64,000 nucleotides of DNA, from NCBI GenBank assembly GCA_907165065.1, contig OU015539.1, positions 18,258,816-18,322,815 on the forward strand, in the 5' to 3' direction. The position numbers were made by a program, and so were the translations under genes. Source of the stretch: Caprimulgus europaeus (taxonomy: Eukaryota > Chordata > Aves > Caprimulgiformes > Caprimulgidae). Below the pieces are notes generated by a model. That model was not told where the DNA came from. It searched no databases and saw only the letters and a list, made by a program, of their open reading frames with translations. Each line of letters starts with the position of its first letter. Position 1 is the stretch's first letter. Positions 12,749 to 25,566 of this stretch are shown here, piece after piece.

Positions 12749-12960
12749 TTATTTTGCTGTGAGGATGACTTGAGAATTGGCAAAGGTTACCCAGGGAAGT
12801 TGTGGTGTCTCCATCCTTGGAGATACTCAAAAGCCATTTGGTCACAGCCCTGGGCAACTGTCTGTAGGTGGCCCAACTTGAACATGATGGGGTTGGACCA
12901 GATGACCTCCAGATGTCCCTTCCAACCTCATCCAGCCTGTGATTCTGTGAATGTCTTCTA
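12749..12960 (+). mobile_element. CR1 LINE 3' fragment
   Basis: Contains GGTTACCCAGGGAAGTTGTG, GGGGTTGGACCAGATGACCT and ends GATTCTGTGAATG. It is diverged and antisense to LRP5. Confidence 0.82.
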
Positions 12961-13886
12961 ACAATTCTCATCAGAAGACTCTAATAAGGCATCTCAAGTG
13001 AACAATGCTCAGTCATCTTTGGCTGGAGAAAGAACTTGTGAGACAAATCATGTGGGCTGCACTCAGCAGGGAAAGAAAAAGACAAAGAAAAACAGAGAGA
13101 AGTGGAAAACTCTGGAGGGTGAAGAAGCTTCCCCCAAAAAGAGAAGAGTGAGGCAGCTGTGAGCAGTCAGTACCACAGTTCGTATTCAGCTGAGTATAAA
13201 CCACTCAACATTTCCAGCAGCTGAAACTGAAGCACCTTCCACCAACACCTCGGGATGACACTGAACTCCTTCTTTTCTGCTCTGAAGGGGCTTAATGCCA
13301 GGTATTGGCAGACACTGGCAAGCAAAAAAGAGAATAACATTCAAACCAACACAGTACCAGAAGGCAGCGAGCAAAAAAGGGTGGGGATGGATGGACAACA
13401 GACAGAGCTGGCCATTCCCACAGAAGAAGGCTACCTGAGTCTCTTGGCAATCTGTTGCCTCAAACATTTGAGTGAGACTGGAGAATTCAGAAAGCAGTTC
13501 CTCACTGTTGTCAATAACTTCTGTTCACCTTGACAATATTTAGGCTGCCTGGTAAAAGCTGCCTCATAAATAAAATTCACCATGTTTCTACTGTCATCAC
13601 ACTTCATGGATTAACCCTACATGTCCTACTGCGGCTCTTCTCACAGATAATTCTCATTTCAGGTAAGGTTTTATGTTGATGTACATTTTTATTATTATTT
13701 TCTGATCATGGCTTAGCTGTTGGTTGCCAATTGCAACCATCAGCACCCACCTACATTTAGAACAGGGTATGAACCAAGAGAACATGCTATGGTTGGTAGG
13801 GTAACCAAGCCTGTCCTACAGACAGGCAGAGCAAAGTAGCTGGTGTATAAAATCAAATTAAAGCCGTCGGTAGAAGAGCCCACACT

Positions 13887-14655
13887 CACAGAATCACAGA
13901 AGGGTTGGAAGGGACCTCAGGAGATCATCCAGTCCAACCCCCCTGCCAAAGCAGGTTCCCTACACCAGGTTGCACAGGAAAGAGTCCAGGTGGGTCTTGA
14001 ACACCCCCAGAGATGGAGACTCCACACCCTCTCTGGGCAGTTTATTCCAGCTCTGACATTCTCACAGTAAAGTTGTTTTTCCTTAAGTTTGTCTGGAACT
14101 TCTGGTGTTCCAGTTTGTGCCCACTGCCCCTTGTCCTGTCACTGGGCACCACTGAAAAGAGCCCGGCCCCATCCATTTGGCCCCCACATTTCAGATATTT
14201 ACAGACATTGATCAGATCCCCTCTCAGGCTGCTCTTCTCCAGGCTGAACAGTCCCAGCTCTCTCAGCCTCTCCTCATCAGAAAGATGCTCCAGTCCCTCA
14301 TCATCTCTGTAGCCTCCACTGGACTCTCTCCAGTAGTTCCCTGTCTCTCTTGAACTGGGGAGCCCAGAGCTGGACACAACACTACAGATGTGGCCTCACC
14401 AGAGCACAGCAGAGAGGGAGGAGAAACTCCCTCGACCTGATGGCCATGTTCTTTTTACTGCACCCCAGCATACTGTTGGCCTTCCTGGCCACAAGGACGC
14501 ATTGTTGGCTCATGGTTAACCTGTTGTCCACCAGGACACCCAGGTCCTTCTCTACAGTGCTCCTCCTCAGCAGGTCAGCCCCAACCTGTCCTGGTCCATG
14601 TGGTTGTTCCTCCCCAGGTGAAGGACTCTGCACTTGCTCTTGTTGAATCTCATGA
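13887..14655 (-). mobile_element. CR1 LINE fragment
   Basis: Begins at its 3' tail (CACAGAATCACAGAAGGGTT) and extends for about 770 bp into the ORF2 end region (CCTTCCTGGCCACAAGGACG near 14479; CTTGCTCTTGTTGAATCTCA at the end). Frames are disrupted. Confidence 0.88.
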
Positions 14656-16535
14656 CTCAAACTTCTTATGATAATCTTACACACACAGACACAATTCTCA
14701 ACAATCCAACAATGTTGGCTTCTTGGTGGGATACTCCAACACCACTTCTTCCAAATGCAATGATGCCAGCATATTTACCAATTCCTTATTTATCCTTATC
14801 AATTTCTTCTGTTTCATACAAATTAATATCTACACTTCCGAAACAATGTAAGACAGTTAAGTAGTGACTTGCTAAAAAAACAACCAACCAACCAAACCTA
14901 CAGAGATGCCAAATGCAACAGAGGATAAACTTATGCTATGAAAAGTAGCAGTTCATAGAGATCTCCCATTTTCTATGGAATAATATAAACAAATAAAACC
15001 ATAAACAAAATATATTCTTATCCTCGTGCTCATATTATCACCATGTGAAGTGGTTCTTTATGTGCAGTGTTGATCTGTTCATATTTTTCCACATCAAATC
15101 ACCACCACACCTGAATTTCTCCTAGGACTTCATAAAATCTTAGTTCCAGGGAGGGTATCGCACTCGCAGGCAGCCTGTTCGAAGCACGGGCAGATGGAAT
15201 AAGCTCGAACAGACTGATCAGTGGATAAATTCCTTCTTGTTGGAAAAGTTGTTCACAGCATCATGATTTTGAACCTGCTTATATTTTATAAACCTCATGC
15301 AGGAGCAGCTGATGTTCTCCATATGAGTTCCATCAGCCTGACATTTCCAGAACTTCGTTCTGCTCACAGGATATCAAAGGACTGAGGGTGCAGCTGCTCA
15401 GTTCTGCAACTTCTCCCCCGTAAGCAGGAGCACGATGGCATGCCTCAAAACTCCTTAAAAGGGGAAAAAGTTAAACACAAGCATTCTCAAAAAAATTTAT
15501 GGCCACTGGTGGCTAGACCCTAAAGAGTAGAAGACCTGAAGATCTACTGAATTAGGTAGAAGTTGCTTATTTAATACACTTCAGGGGAACTTTACTTTCT
15601 GTACGCACTGTTTCATTTTGAGATGTTGACCAACATGAGTTAAGTTTAAAGGAGCATGTGACAACTCTGAAATCTAGCTAACTTCCAGTATGAAAACAAT
15701 ATGCCTTTCCAGCTTCTAGTTAACTAGTCTGGGAAAGATGAAAAACAATTTGAATTCTTTACAATAATAGTTTAAAAATGCACATATCTTAATTTTTCTC
15801 ACTTCTCTGCTGATTTCCCTTTTCTCCAAAGGGCTTTGAATAGTTCACTCTCCTTGCCAAATCCAAACATCTTCCCACCTCTATAGACTGCTACAAGTCT
15901 GTGGAAATAACACACCATAGAAATATTTACCATTCTGTACTCCAGCTGATGAAATTGGGACCGTAAGCAAATCTATAATCTGTAAGTACAACATGATGGA
16001 AAACCAAAAAATAAAATAATGAGAAAAAAATATGGTAAATGTTTGAGTCCAAAAAACAAATCAGCAATTTCTGTAGCCAACTAGAATTCCCTGAAAAGTC
16101 AAAAGTATGTCCAGGATAACAGCTACACTTGATCTTGAAGCAGAAAGTGGCACCAATGCTGGTCAATCTTTACAAAGAAAAGACATAACTCCTCTTCAAT
16201 GTTACCATGCCAACTCTAACTTTCAATTAAATAAAAATTAAGCTAAATGTTGTATTTACTACTCCTATTTTTCTCCTTTTTGTTTGTTCACCCAAATACA
16301 TGTGGATTTTATTTTTTTTTAAAACATCTTTTATTTTACGGACAATGAGAGGCCCACAGACAACTGATTTGGAAACACTGGTCTAGCCACGACCACCTCC
16401 TGTGGTCTTTCCATCTCTGTTCTCCATGCAATGCTACGTCTCACGCAGTCAACTTCTGTCCACAGTAAACTAAGATTAAGCTAGAAGAGTTTTGTCCAGC
16501 ACAGCGGGACCTTTTGCTCAGAATTCAGCTTCTTC

Positions 16536-16757
16536 GGCCATGAGGAAAAGGTTCTTGAGGCAGAGGGTGGTGGAGCACTGGCACAGGCTCCCCAGGGAGG
16601 TGCTGATGGCCCCAAGGCTGACAAGACTCCAGCAGCATTTGGCCAAGGCCCTCAGGGACATGGTGTGAATGTTGGGATTGTCCTGTGCAGGGACAGGAGT
16701 TGGACTGATGATCCTGGTGGGTCCTTTCCCACTCACAACATTCAGTGATTCCATGAT
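16536..16757 (+). mobile_element. CR1 LINE 3' fragment
   Basis: Starts GGCCATGAGGAAAAGGTTCT and ends GATGATCCTGGTGGGTCC, then CACTCACAACATTCAGTGATT. It belongs to the same subfamily as the copies at 33651, 47842 and 51459. Confidence 0.87.
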
Positions 16758-17495
16758 CCTTAGTCGTGCCTTGGAGATCTGTATCATCTTCATTTTCTCA
16801 GGCTCCCTACAGTGCAACTATCAGAAGCCACCTGCAGCTCTTCACATCCTCTTCACGCTGTGACAGGCATGCACAGAGCTTCAGAGAGCCAAACCATTAG
16901 TCCTTTATCTGTCACACGTGGAAATTCTATTGGAAGCTAAAGGTTAAAAGAAGAGACTCTAGCTGACATGTCCATCTATTCCTGGCACCACACCTTGAAG
17001 AATGGATGCTGTTATCCTCATTTAATAACAGATGTGCCAAGTCTCATGTACCTTCCTCAGTTATTCCTCAGAAATGGAATCAAAGTTCTCTGATTAAACA
17101 AATGTTTCTAGCAGAGGAAGACAGATGAAACACGAATCCAATCCTAAGAGAACCAAAGGCAGCAGGCATATAATGCCTCCTTGGAGGGAGGCAATGAAAG
17201 ACTAAGGACTCCTGTAGGCATCTACAAATATTCCTTCAGTTCCTCATCTCAGGAAGCCTCCTGGCCTAAGAAAACAGCAAATCCTGATCATTATTCCCTC
17301 CTGTTTGTACATTTATGGTACAAATATGGTATACTGCATGAGACCTATCCAATAAATCCAGTTGTACATACCGCCATGGAGGGTGTGTATCAACAAAGCA
17401 CAAGTAAAAGCCACGCACAGAAACCTAAACTAGGTTGTCCACAGTTAGATGGAGCATCAACAACTGTCCAGAACTCAGGCCAGGATACTGTGCTT

Positions 17496-17850
17496 TGTTG
17501 GGTTTGTGTGTGTGGGGAGGGGTTGTGTTTGGTAGTGGGGAAAGGGGCTACAGTGATGGCCCCTGTGAGAAGCTTTGAGAAGCTCCCCTGGCTCCAAGGA
17601 GAACCCACCTCCATCCCAGGCTGAGCCAGTCAGTGATAGGAAAACACCTCTGCAAATCCATATTTATAAGGAGAAGGACTCTTTTGAAAAGAAGGGGGAG
17701 ACAACCTGGAGGAGAGGCCGTTGACCTGAACAAAAGACAACCATTGGCCAAAGCAAAGAAGAGAGCATCACTGCCATGAGGAAGGAGGAGCAGGGGGAGG
17801 ACAGAGAACCTCAGACACCCAGTTCAACCACATGAGTAGAAGCAGGTAAA
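17496..17850 (+). mobile_element. LTR 5' fragment, same family as 7398-8783
   Basis: Begins TGTTGGGTTTGTGTGTG and continues GGTAGTGGGGAAAGGGGCTA, CCTGTGAGAAGC and CTCCCCTGGCTCCAAGGAG. The 3' half, including the minisatellite and terminus, is absent. The right boundary is approximate. Confidence 0.6.
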
Positions 17851-18954
17851 TGAGAGAGTTTATCGACAAAATGTAGTTACCAGATGGTCGCCAGTCCCTG
17901 TAAATGTTTGAAAAGGCAAATCACACAACCTTTGGCCAGCACAATCTTGATCAGTTTTCAAATAAAGCTACTGGTCCTTCTCAGGCCAAAGTCTGGAAGG
18001 ACAGAGAGACACTTAGCAAATGTTCTGGAGCTCAGTCCATTAGGTTCACCACAGGAGACCAAGTCCTGCACAGCTGAAACCCGTCTCCAATGACTATGGT
18101 ACAGAACGTGTTTTATGGTGATGCATAGGAGGGTCCACTACTTCTCCAGCCAAAACTCTCTTCTGCAGTACATGAATCACAGGAGGATGCTCCATTACAT
18201 TGCTCTCTTTGCAGCACCTCTCTTGGGAGGTGAGACGGTCAGTGGAATTGCCCAGAATGTTACATTTTCACACAGATCTCACAGCTGTATGAGCATCATC
18301 TTCAGGAAGTTATCTACAGTCAACTGCAACTTGAGAGCTGCTGCTCTGCCTTTATCAGGCAGGTCTAAGATCATAATTAAAAACTCTGCTCCAAAAGAAA
18401 AGTACCTAAGAAGAGTCCCTTCTATAACCCTGAGCAGTTGACTCACGTTATCAGGAGGATGGTTTGGTTCTATGGTTCAAATATGAGATAAAGAGGGATC
18501 CCAGTGTGTAACCTCAAGGAAGTCACCAAATCCCTCCCAACATTATTACTCCAACGTGCACAGTGCAGATAAAACTTCCTCCTCTTTTCCAAACCCAGCC
18601 TTGTCTGTTCAAACTGCGTGTCAATACCAGGGACAGGAACCGAGCCACACACCTCAGAGCCCAGATGAGGATCTGGCAGGCAGCGCTGCTCAGGCCAGTC
18701 TGAGCAGCTGACCCCGTGCCTCTGGCCCCTTATTCCCCAAGTCACACTGACACCTTCTTGCCATGTCAGCACATCTACTTGTGTGGCAGAAAACGTATCA
18801 GACTGAAAACCAGAAACCTTTTTGGTTGGTTATCAGATCAGTTCCCTGCTCTGGTGTTCCAAGTGGCTGCACAGACTGTGACGCCACCCAGAAGAGAGCA
18901 GGAGCAGGAGATGAGAGAGGGAGGGCAGGGAGCATCTGCAGGCATGGAGGCAAA

Positions 18955-19176
18955 GAATCACAGAGTCCCAGAGTTGCCTCGACTGGAAAAGCCCTTTAAG
19001 CTCATGGAGTCCAACCATGAACCCAACACTGACCAGTCCCCACTGACCCATGTCCCTCAGCACTGTGTCTGCACGACTCTTCAATCCCTCCAGGGATGGG
19101 GACTCCACCACTGCCCTGGGCAACCCCTTCCAATGCCTCAGAACCCTTTCAGTAAAGAAATTCTTCCTCACATCCA
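18955..19176 (-). mobile_element. CR1 LINE 3' fragment
   Basis: Carries GAATCACAGAGTCCCAGAGT at its 3' end and TTCTTCCTCACATCC at its 5' truncation. It is nearly identical in part to 22821-23630, 34282-34566 and 41155-41642. Confidence 0.88.
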
Positions 19177-20355
19177 GTCTAAGAACTTGTATAACACCAT
19201 CTTCAGCGATGTAACTGAGGACCCACAGGATGAGTTATGTCTTTATAGTGTGCCTCACTGAGGAACAAGAGGAGTTCTTTCCTTTTGAAACAGTAGGAGT
19301 CATTTTATACTTATAATTAATTGGGGGACATATTCTCCCAATTAAAATAAAAAATACACTAAATAATAAATAAACTAAATAACAAATATACTAAATAATT
19401 GAAGACTTTTATGTTATACAGTTGATGACTGTACCTTAGAGGGCTGATAGGTAATTAGAAACAAACCATAAAGCTTGTGCTCTCTCATTCCTATGCAAAT
19501 GCCCCAAAAGCTCGTATTGAATGTGAAATCAGCACTACCTGAAGACTCTCGGTCCCAGGTGAAAGGCACAAACACAACCTGCACATGCAGCTGCGTCACC
19601 CCCAGGGCATGTCTGCAAAGCCCAGCAATAAAAATTGACCCAACACCACCTCTCACCTGTAATCTGCCCACTAATGACTCCTGCAATAACTAAAATCCCA
19701 ACCTCCATGCTCACTTTCAAATTATGATGTGTGAAAGGTGAGGAGGAGTCTGATGACAGGGGAAAAGGTCACGGGTTCTTCACCCTGACCTTGTGGAGAA
19801 GGCAAGGATTCAGATCCCACCTGCCTGCACTCCACGATTTCTCTTTCTGCCCTCTGTTCCCCTGACCTTGCAAACCCTGGGTTGGGGCAGAACCTCATCT
19901 TTCCAAACAGAGAGCACAACACGATGCTTCTGAGCCTAGAAAGGTTCAGCAGAAAACCAGGATTCATTTCAAAGGGGTGAAATCTATGTGAATTAAAAAT
20001 ATTTTAAAATAATTCATTATTGACAGCATTTCCCTCCCTGAACGCCGGCACAACTGAAAAGCTGATATTACAGGAGGGTGGGCTCACAAGAAAAGGACAA
20101 GGAAACACCAGTAGCCATGTTTTTATGGTTTTGGATGGAGGGCTTTTTTTAGAAGGATGGTTATTTCTGAAATAGTTGTTTCTGTAGCACACAAGCAACT
20201 GCGACCATGGCAGCCAGAACAACAGTGATGGAGTAGGAGCTTAAAAAAATAAAGCATTTCATGTGAGCCACAAATACACTCCTCTAAACAGAGCTACAGG
20301 GCAGAGACAGAAATGCTGGTCACCAAACTCTTCGCTCCCAGGCACCCAAACTCCA

Positions 20356-20817
20356 TCACAGAGTCACAGCATGGTGGGGTGGGAAGGGACCTCTGGAGAT
20401 CACCCAGTCCAACCCCCCTGCCAGAGCAGGTCCATCTCCAGCAGGTTGCACACGATGGTGTCCAGGTGGGTTTGAATCTCTCCAGAGAAGGAGACTCCAC
20501 ACCCTCTCTGGGCAGCCTGGCCCAGGGCTCCGGCACCCTCACAGTCAGGAAGGTTTTTCTCATGTTTAAGTGGAAGCTCCTGTGTTCCAGTTTGTCCTCA
20601 TAAGAAAGATGCTCCAGCCCCTCATCATCTTTGTGGCCACCACTGGACCCTCTCCAGAAGTTCCCTGTCCCTCTTGAACTGAGGAGCCCAGAGCTCGACA
20701 CGACACTCCAGATGTGGCCTCACCAGGGGAAGGAGAACGTCCCTCGACCTGCTGGTCACACTCTTCTTAATGTACCCCAGAAGACCATTGGCCTTCTTGG
20801 TCACATAGGCACATTGC
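20356..20817 (-). mobile_element. CR1 LINE fragment
   Basis: Starts at the 3' end with CACAGAGTCACAGCATGGTG, includes GGAGATCACCCAGTCCAAC and ends near GGCACATTG. It is close to the copies at 46825-47463 and 63367-63965 and has small internal deletions. Confidence 0.88.
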
Positions 20818-21160
20818 CTTTTTAAGTCCTGGTGCCTTTTTAAGTTCTAACTCAGTAATGCAATAAGAAGTCCGGAAAAGAACAAGAAGAAAAAGATGAC
20901 TTAGAAAGAATGACTGGAAATTATCTGAGGAAAGTGCTTCCTACCTTCTGATCCTAACTGGGAGGGAAAGTATCTCCAAATTAGAATCCTCTCTGCCCCT
21001 GAACTCAAGTATAATTTTAGCAGTAATCACACTCTTAAATAAAAGAGAGGGATCACAGAAGATAATCAGCTGCATCCACTTCTCCTCGCTGCAATCTTAT
21101 TAATGCCTCTTGAAACAATGCAGCTCAAGCACAAGAAGAGCACGAGAGAGTCTCCCAGGT

Positions 21161-21420
21161 AACAAGTGAGAGGAAATGGCCTTGAGTTGTGCCAGGGCAG
21201 GCTTAGATTGGATCTGAGGAAAACTTCTTCACTGAAAGGGTGGTCAGTCATTGGAAGGTGGTGGAGTCATCTTCCCTGGTGCTATTTAGAAGACAGACAG
21301 ACGAGGAGCTCAGGGACATGGGTTAGAGGTGGAATGGGTAGGGTTGGGTTTACGGTTGGACTCAATGATCTCAAAGGTCTTTTCCAACCACTACGATTCT
21401 GTGTTACTATGATTCTATGA
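21161..21420 (+). mobile_element. CR1 LINE 3' fragment
   Basis: Contains CTTCTTCACTGAAAGGGTGG and ends with the tail GATTCTGTGTTACTATGATTC through 21420. A similar copy lies at 62220-62401. Confidence 0.87.
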
Positions 21421-22820
21421 TTAATGCAAACCCAATGTCTCTCATTAGTAGTAGGCAGAGTTTGCATCTAGACTGGACATTTCCAGTTCATAATACCTTC
21501 AACAGACAGACAAGTAAGAGGTTGAAAGGAAGGGAGGAGAATTGGAGACAATTACTGTAGAGTATTAAAGGCTTTGGAGGAACCCTGCCCAACACAATGT
21601 GTAGGTACAGCAGTGAGCAGAGCAGCACCCAGCCTGGGTGCACATTTAGCTGCTACTGTACCATAAAGGCACAACTGTACTACAGCCCTTGTGTCAGGAT
21701 CTTTAAGGATATACAGCATTACACCCTTTTTTTTGTTGAAAGCAGCCAAAAAGCATGTATTCTAAATGAAACAAAAACATCTGCAGACATATTATTGGTC
21801 TACTTTCCAATATTCCTACAGAAAGCTTGCCAGTTAATCTGAAACATATGCTTAAGCTTTATTTAAACCTGCTGGAACTTCTGGTAAAAATTTAAAAAAG
21901 CTTAAATGAATCATTGTTAAGCTGCCTATGAAAACACACAAAAAATCTAGAATTCTGCATGAAATTCCTGAAATAAGCATTTTGAAACAAAAAAAATGAA
22001 CAATCACCAAAAATGTTACTTCTGAACAAAGATTTGAGCCATAAATACTTAGACTGGCAAACAAATGATGCTCAATTAATTTAATCCTAAAGGCAACTTA
22101 CTCAACATACAATACAGATAATAATTTTAACCTTGTTAAAACAGTCAAATTTCACATACTCCAAATTATAAACTGTAACGGGGCAAAAAAGCACGAGGGT
22201 ATTTCACACTCAGGCTCTTTGCTGGCCTCCTCCCTTAAGGCGAACGCTGCTCGGGGTGTAGCTGGCACTGGAAACGCCAGTCTGGACCCACATTTACCTG
22301 CCAGGCTGGTTCCTTGAATTTTAAACCATGAATCTGGCCCTGAGGGATGGCCCCTAGAACTTAAGTCATTCTGCAAGGGGGGCTGGATCACTCCTGATCC
22401 TGGTCGAGTAGCAGAAGCATTCACCTCTCCTGTGACCAGCTCCAGCCCAGCCGCGCCAGCCCTGCCTGAGCCCGCTTTAGAAATGGAAGCAGCAGCTCAT
22501 CTCAGAACCCAGAATAAAGGCAAGAAAAACTTTTTTTCATTTTTTTAAACAAGAAATTACAGAGAAGACTTTTCTCGGCTCCAAAGAAGTCAATGGCACA
22601 GGAGGAAGATGTTTCCCACATTTCCCAGCCAAGAAAAACTGAAGCATGGTAATTCAAACTGTTATTTCTTCTCAAGTTAGTACCCCTAGCAACACGTATG
22701 AAGAGTTCAGATTCTTTTTGCTTCCTGCTTTCTGAGGTATGTGAAGGCACGAAAACTCGTTCTCTTGGCTCTTGTTACCAGTGCAAAACTATCTGATGTG
22801 CTCCCTAGGAAAATGTTCTT

Positions 22821-23630
22821 CACAGAATCCCAGAATTGCCTGGATTGGAAAAGCCCTCTAAGCTCATTGAGTCCAACCATGAACCCAACACTGCCCAGTC
22901 CCCACTGACCCATGTCCCTCAGCACTGTGTCTACACGACTCTTCAATCCCTCCAGGGATGGGGACTCCACCACTGCCCTGGGCAACCCCTTCCAGTGCCT
23001 CAGAACCCTTTCAGCAAAGAAATTCTTCCTCACATCCCATCTCAACTGCCCTGGCCACAACTGGAGCCCATTTCCTCTTGTCCTGTCCCTTGCTCCTTGG
23101 TTGAACAGACCCACCCCCACCTCTCTGCACCCTCCTTGCAGGGACTTGGACAGAGCCAGAAGGTCTCCCCTCAGCCTCCTTTTCTCCAGGCTCAACACCC
23201 CCAGTTCCCTCAGCCGGGAACTCAGCACACTTGTGCTCCAGACCCTTCCCCAGCTCCGGTCCCTTCTCTGGACACGCTCCAGCACCTCCAGGTCCTGCTT
23301 GGAGTCAGGGGCCCAACAATGAACCCAGCACTCGAGCTGCGGCCTCACCAGTGCCCAGTGCAGGGGGAAGAGAACTTCCCTGCTCCTACTGGCCACACTG
23401 GTGCTGATCCAGGCCAGGATGCTCTTGGCCTTCTTGGCCACCTGGGCACTCTGCTGGCTCATGTTCAGCTCCTGTCAACCAACACCCTCAGGTCCTTTTC
23501 CCCTGGGCAGCTCTCCACCCGCTCCTCCCCAAGCCTGGAGTGTTGCGTGGGGTTGTTGTGACCCAAGTGCAGGACCTGGCACTTGGCCTTGTTGAAACTC
23601 ATCCAGTTGCTGGCAGCAAACAGCTGAATC
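22821..23630 (-). mobile_element. CR1 LINE fragment with a long open ORF2 end
   Basis: About 810 bp from the 3' tail (CACAGAATCCCAGAATTGCC) to the ORF2 region (GGCCTTGTTGAAACTCATCC). On the minus strand one frame is open from 23462 to past the element end at about 22707. It reads MSQQSAQVAKKAKSILAWI, then SRSREVLFPLHWALVRPQLE, which is the C-terminal part of CR1 ORF2 after the reverse transcriptase core. No complete ORF2 is present, so the copy cannot be autonomous. Confidence 0.9.
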
Positions 23631-23635
23631 ATGGT

Positions 23636-23862
23636 GTCCAACTCTTGTCCCTGCACAGGACAATCCCAACATTCACACCATGTCCCTGAGGGCCTTGGCC
23701 AAATGCTGCTGCAATCTTGTCAGGCTTGGGGCCATCAGCACCTCCCTGGGGAGCCTGTGCCAGTGCTCCACCACCCTCTGCCTCAAGAACCTTTTCCTCA
23801 TGGCCAACCTCACCCTCCCCTGCCACATCTTCCTGCCATGGCCTCTGCTCCTGGCATTGGTC
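23636..23862 (-). mobile_element. CR1 LINE fragment of a second subfamily
   Basis: Abuts the preceding copy. It starts with CCAACTCTTGTCCCTGCACA and continues CCTTGGCCAAATGCTGCTGC to CCTGCCATGGCCTCTGCTCC. Its 3' tail is missing at the junction. Confidence 0.85.
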
Positions 23863-24769
23863 CAATAACCTCTCCCATATATCTGCCTTTGAAGCTCATT
23901 CTTATCTCTTCTATGCCAGCATATCCATTTCTGTGCTATACAGTCAGCTAGACTAAGAGTTTGATTCATTGCAAAACTAACTTCTGCTCCTGTCCTCTCC
24001 CAGCTGTAGTGCTGACTTAAACTAGTCTCAACACTTTGGGGTAGGTCTGGTTTGAAGGCTTTCGTCTCCAAATCAGAAATGCCAGGACCACCTGAAGCAA
24101 AGAGCTCTTGCAAAATTTTTTCCACTAGTTTTACTCAGAAAGCACTGAAGGTTTGGATCAGGGAGTTCTGTACCACATCACGTGCTGCCTTCCCACCACT
24201 GCCATCATGAGGAGTTTACATGGTGTTGTGTCCTCTGGGTAAGGCATCAGGAACAGGGCGCTCCTGCCTGACCCAGGCTGCTTGCTGCCAAGTGCCCTGT
24301 GCCCTGGGCGATTGAAGTCCAACTGAAGAAACACTTTAAGGCTGTAGTAGTGAGGAAACATAAGAGTGAGCCACTATGAGACACAAGAACAGCACACTCT
24401 TCTCCTGCATCCCAGCTCCAGCCAACTGCATGTTGTCAACTGCTTAAAATGATAGAAATATGGTGAAGAACTCTATATATTGACCACTAGTTTATATCTG
24501 TGGGTGTAATGCACTCTACAGCAGATAAATATATTTTTCTTGCTTACTCCTGGACACGTAGAACTTGAAGCACACATGACACTACCTTTTCATTCAGTCT
24601 TTTCTGCGGTCAGGTCAGTTACATGGTCACCCCCACGTTACACTGAACACAATTCTACATAGTATGTACCAACATATGTCTACAGTTTCTTCAGTCCCTT
24701 TCACCAGTCCTGTGGTCCCTTAGCTGAAATTAAACTGTGTTTGGGTCTTCATTCAAAGGCTGTACACAA

Positions 24770-25566
24770 AGGCTGAAGAATCAGGCTGACAGGAACCTCA
24801 TAAAGTTCAACACAGTGAACTGCAAAGTCCTGCAGCTGGGGAGGAACAACCACACGGCACCTGTATATGCTGGGGGCCACCCAGCTGGAGAGCAGCTTGG
24901 CAGAAAAGGACATGGGGGTCCTGGGGACACCAAGTTGAACACGAGCCATCAACGTGCCCTTGCTGCTAAGAAGGCTAATGGTACTCTGGGCTGCATTAGG
25001 AGGAGCATTGCTAGCAGGTCGAGGGAGGTGACCCTTCTCTACTCAGCACTGTTGAGGCTACCTCTGGAGTACTTAGATGCAGTTCTTGGGTCCTCAGCAC
25101 AAGAGAGACGTGGACATGTTGGTATGAGTCTAACAAAGGGCTACACAGACAGTTAAGGGACTGGAGCATCAATCTGATGAGAAAAGGCTGGGAGAGCTGA
25201 GCCTGTTCAGCCTGGAGAAGAGAAGGCCCAGGGAGAAATCTCATGGATGTATGTAAATACCTGCAGGAAGGGTGCAAAAAAGATGAAGCCAGGCAGCGGT
25301 ACCGAGTGACAGGACAAGAGGCAATGGACACACATTGAAACACGGGAGGTTCCCTCTGAACATAAGAAATACTTTTTCACTGTGAGAGTGACCAAGCACT
25401 GGCACAGGCTGCCCAGGGAAGCTGTGGAGTCTCCACTCCTTGGAGATATACAAAAGTCATCTGGTCCTGGGGCAACCAGCCCTAGATGGCCCCGCTTGAG
25501 CACGAGGGCTGGACATGACGACGCCCAGAGGTCCCTTCCCACCTCCACCATTCTGTGATTCTGTGT
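24770..25566 (+). mobile_element. CR1 LINE fragment with ORF2 end
   Basis: Plus-strand copy whose first half still reads as CR1 ORF2 C-terminus (NLIKFNTVNCKVLQLGRNNH; RALAAKKANGTLGCIRRSIA), with frameshifts later. The 3' end is TTCTGTGATTCTGTGTC at 25550-25566. It is antisense to LRP5. Confidence 0.9.
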
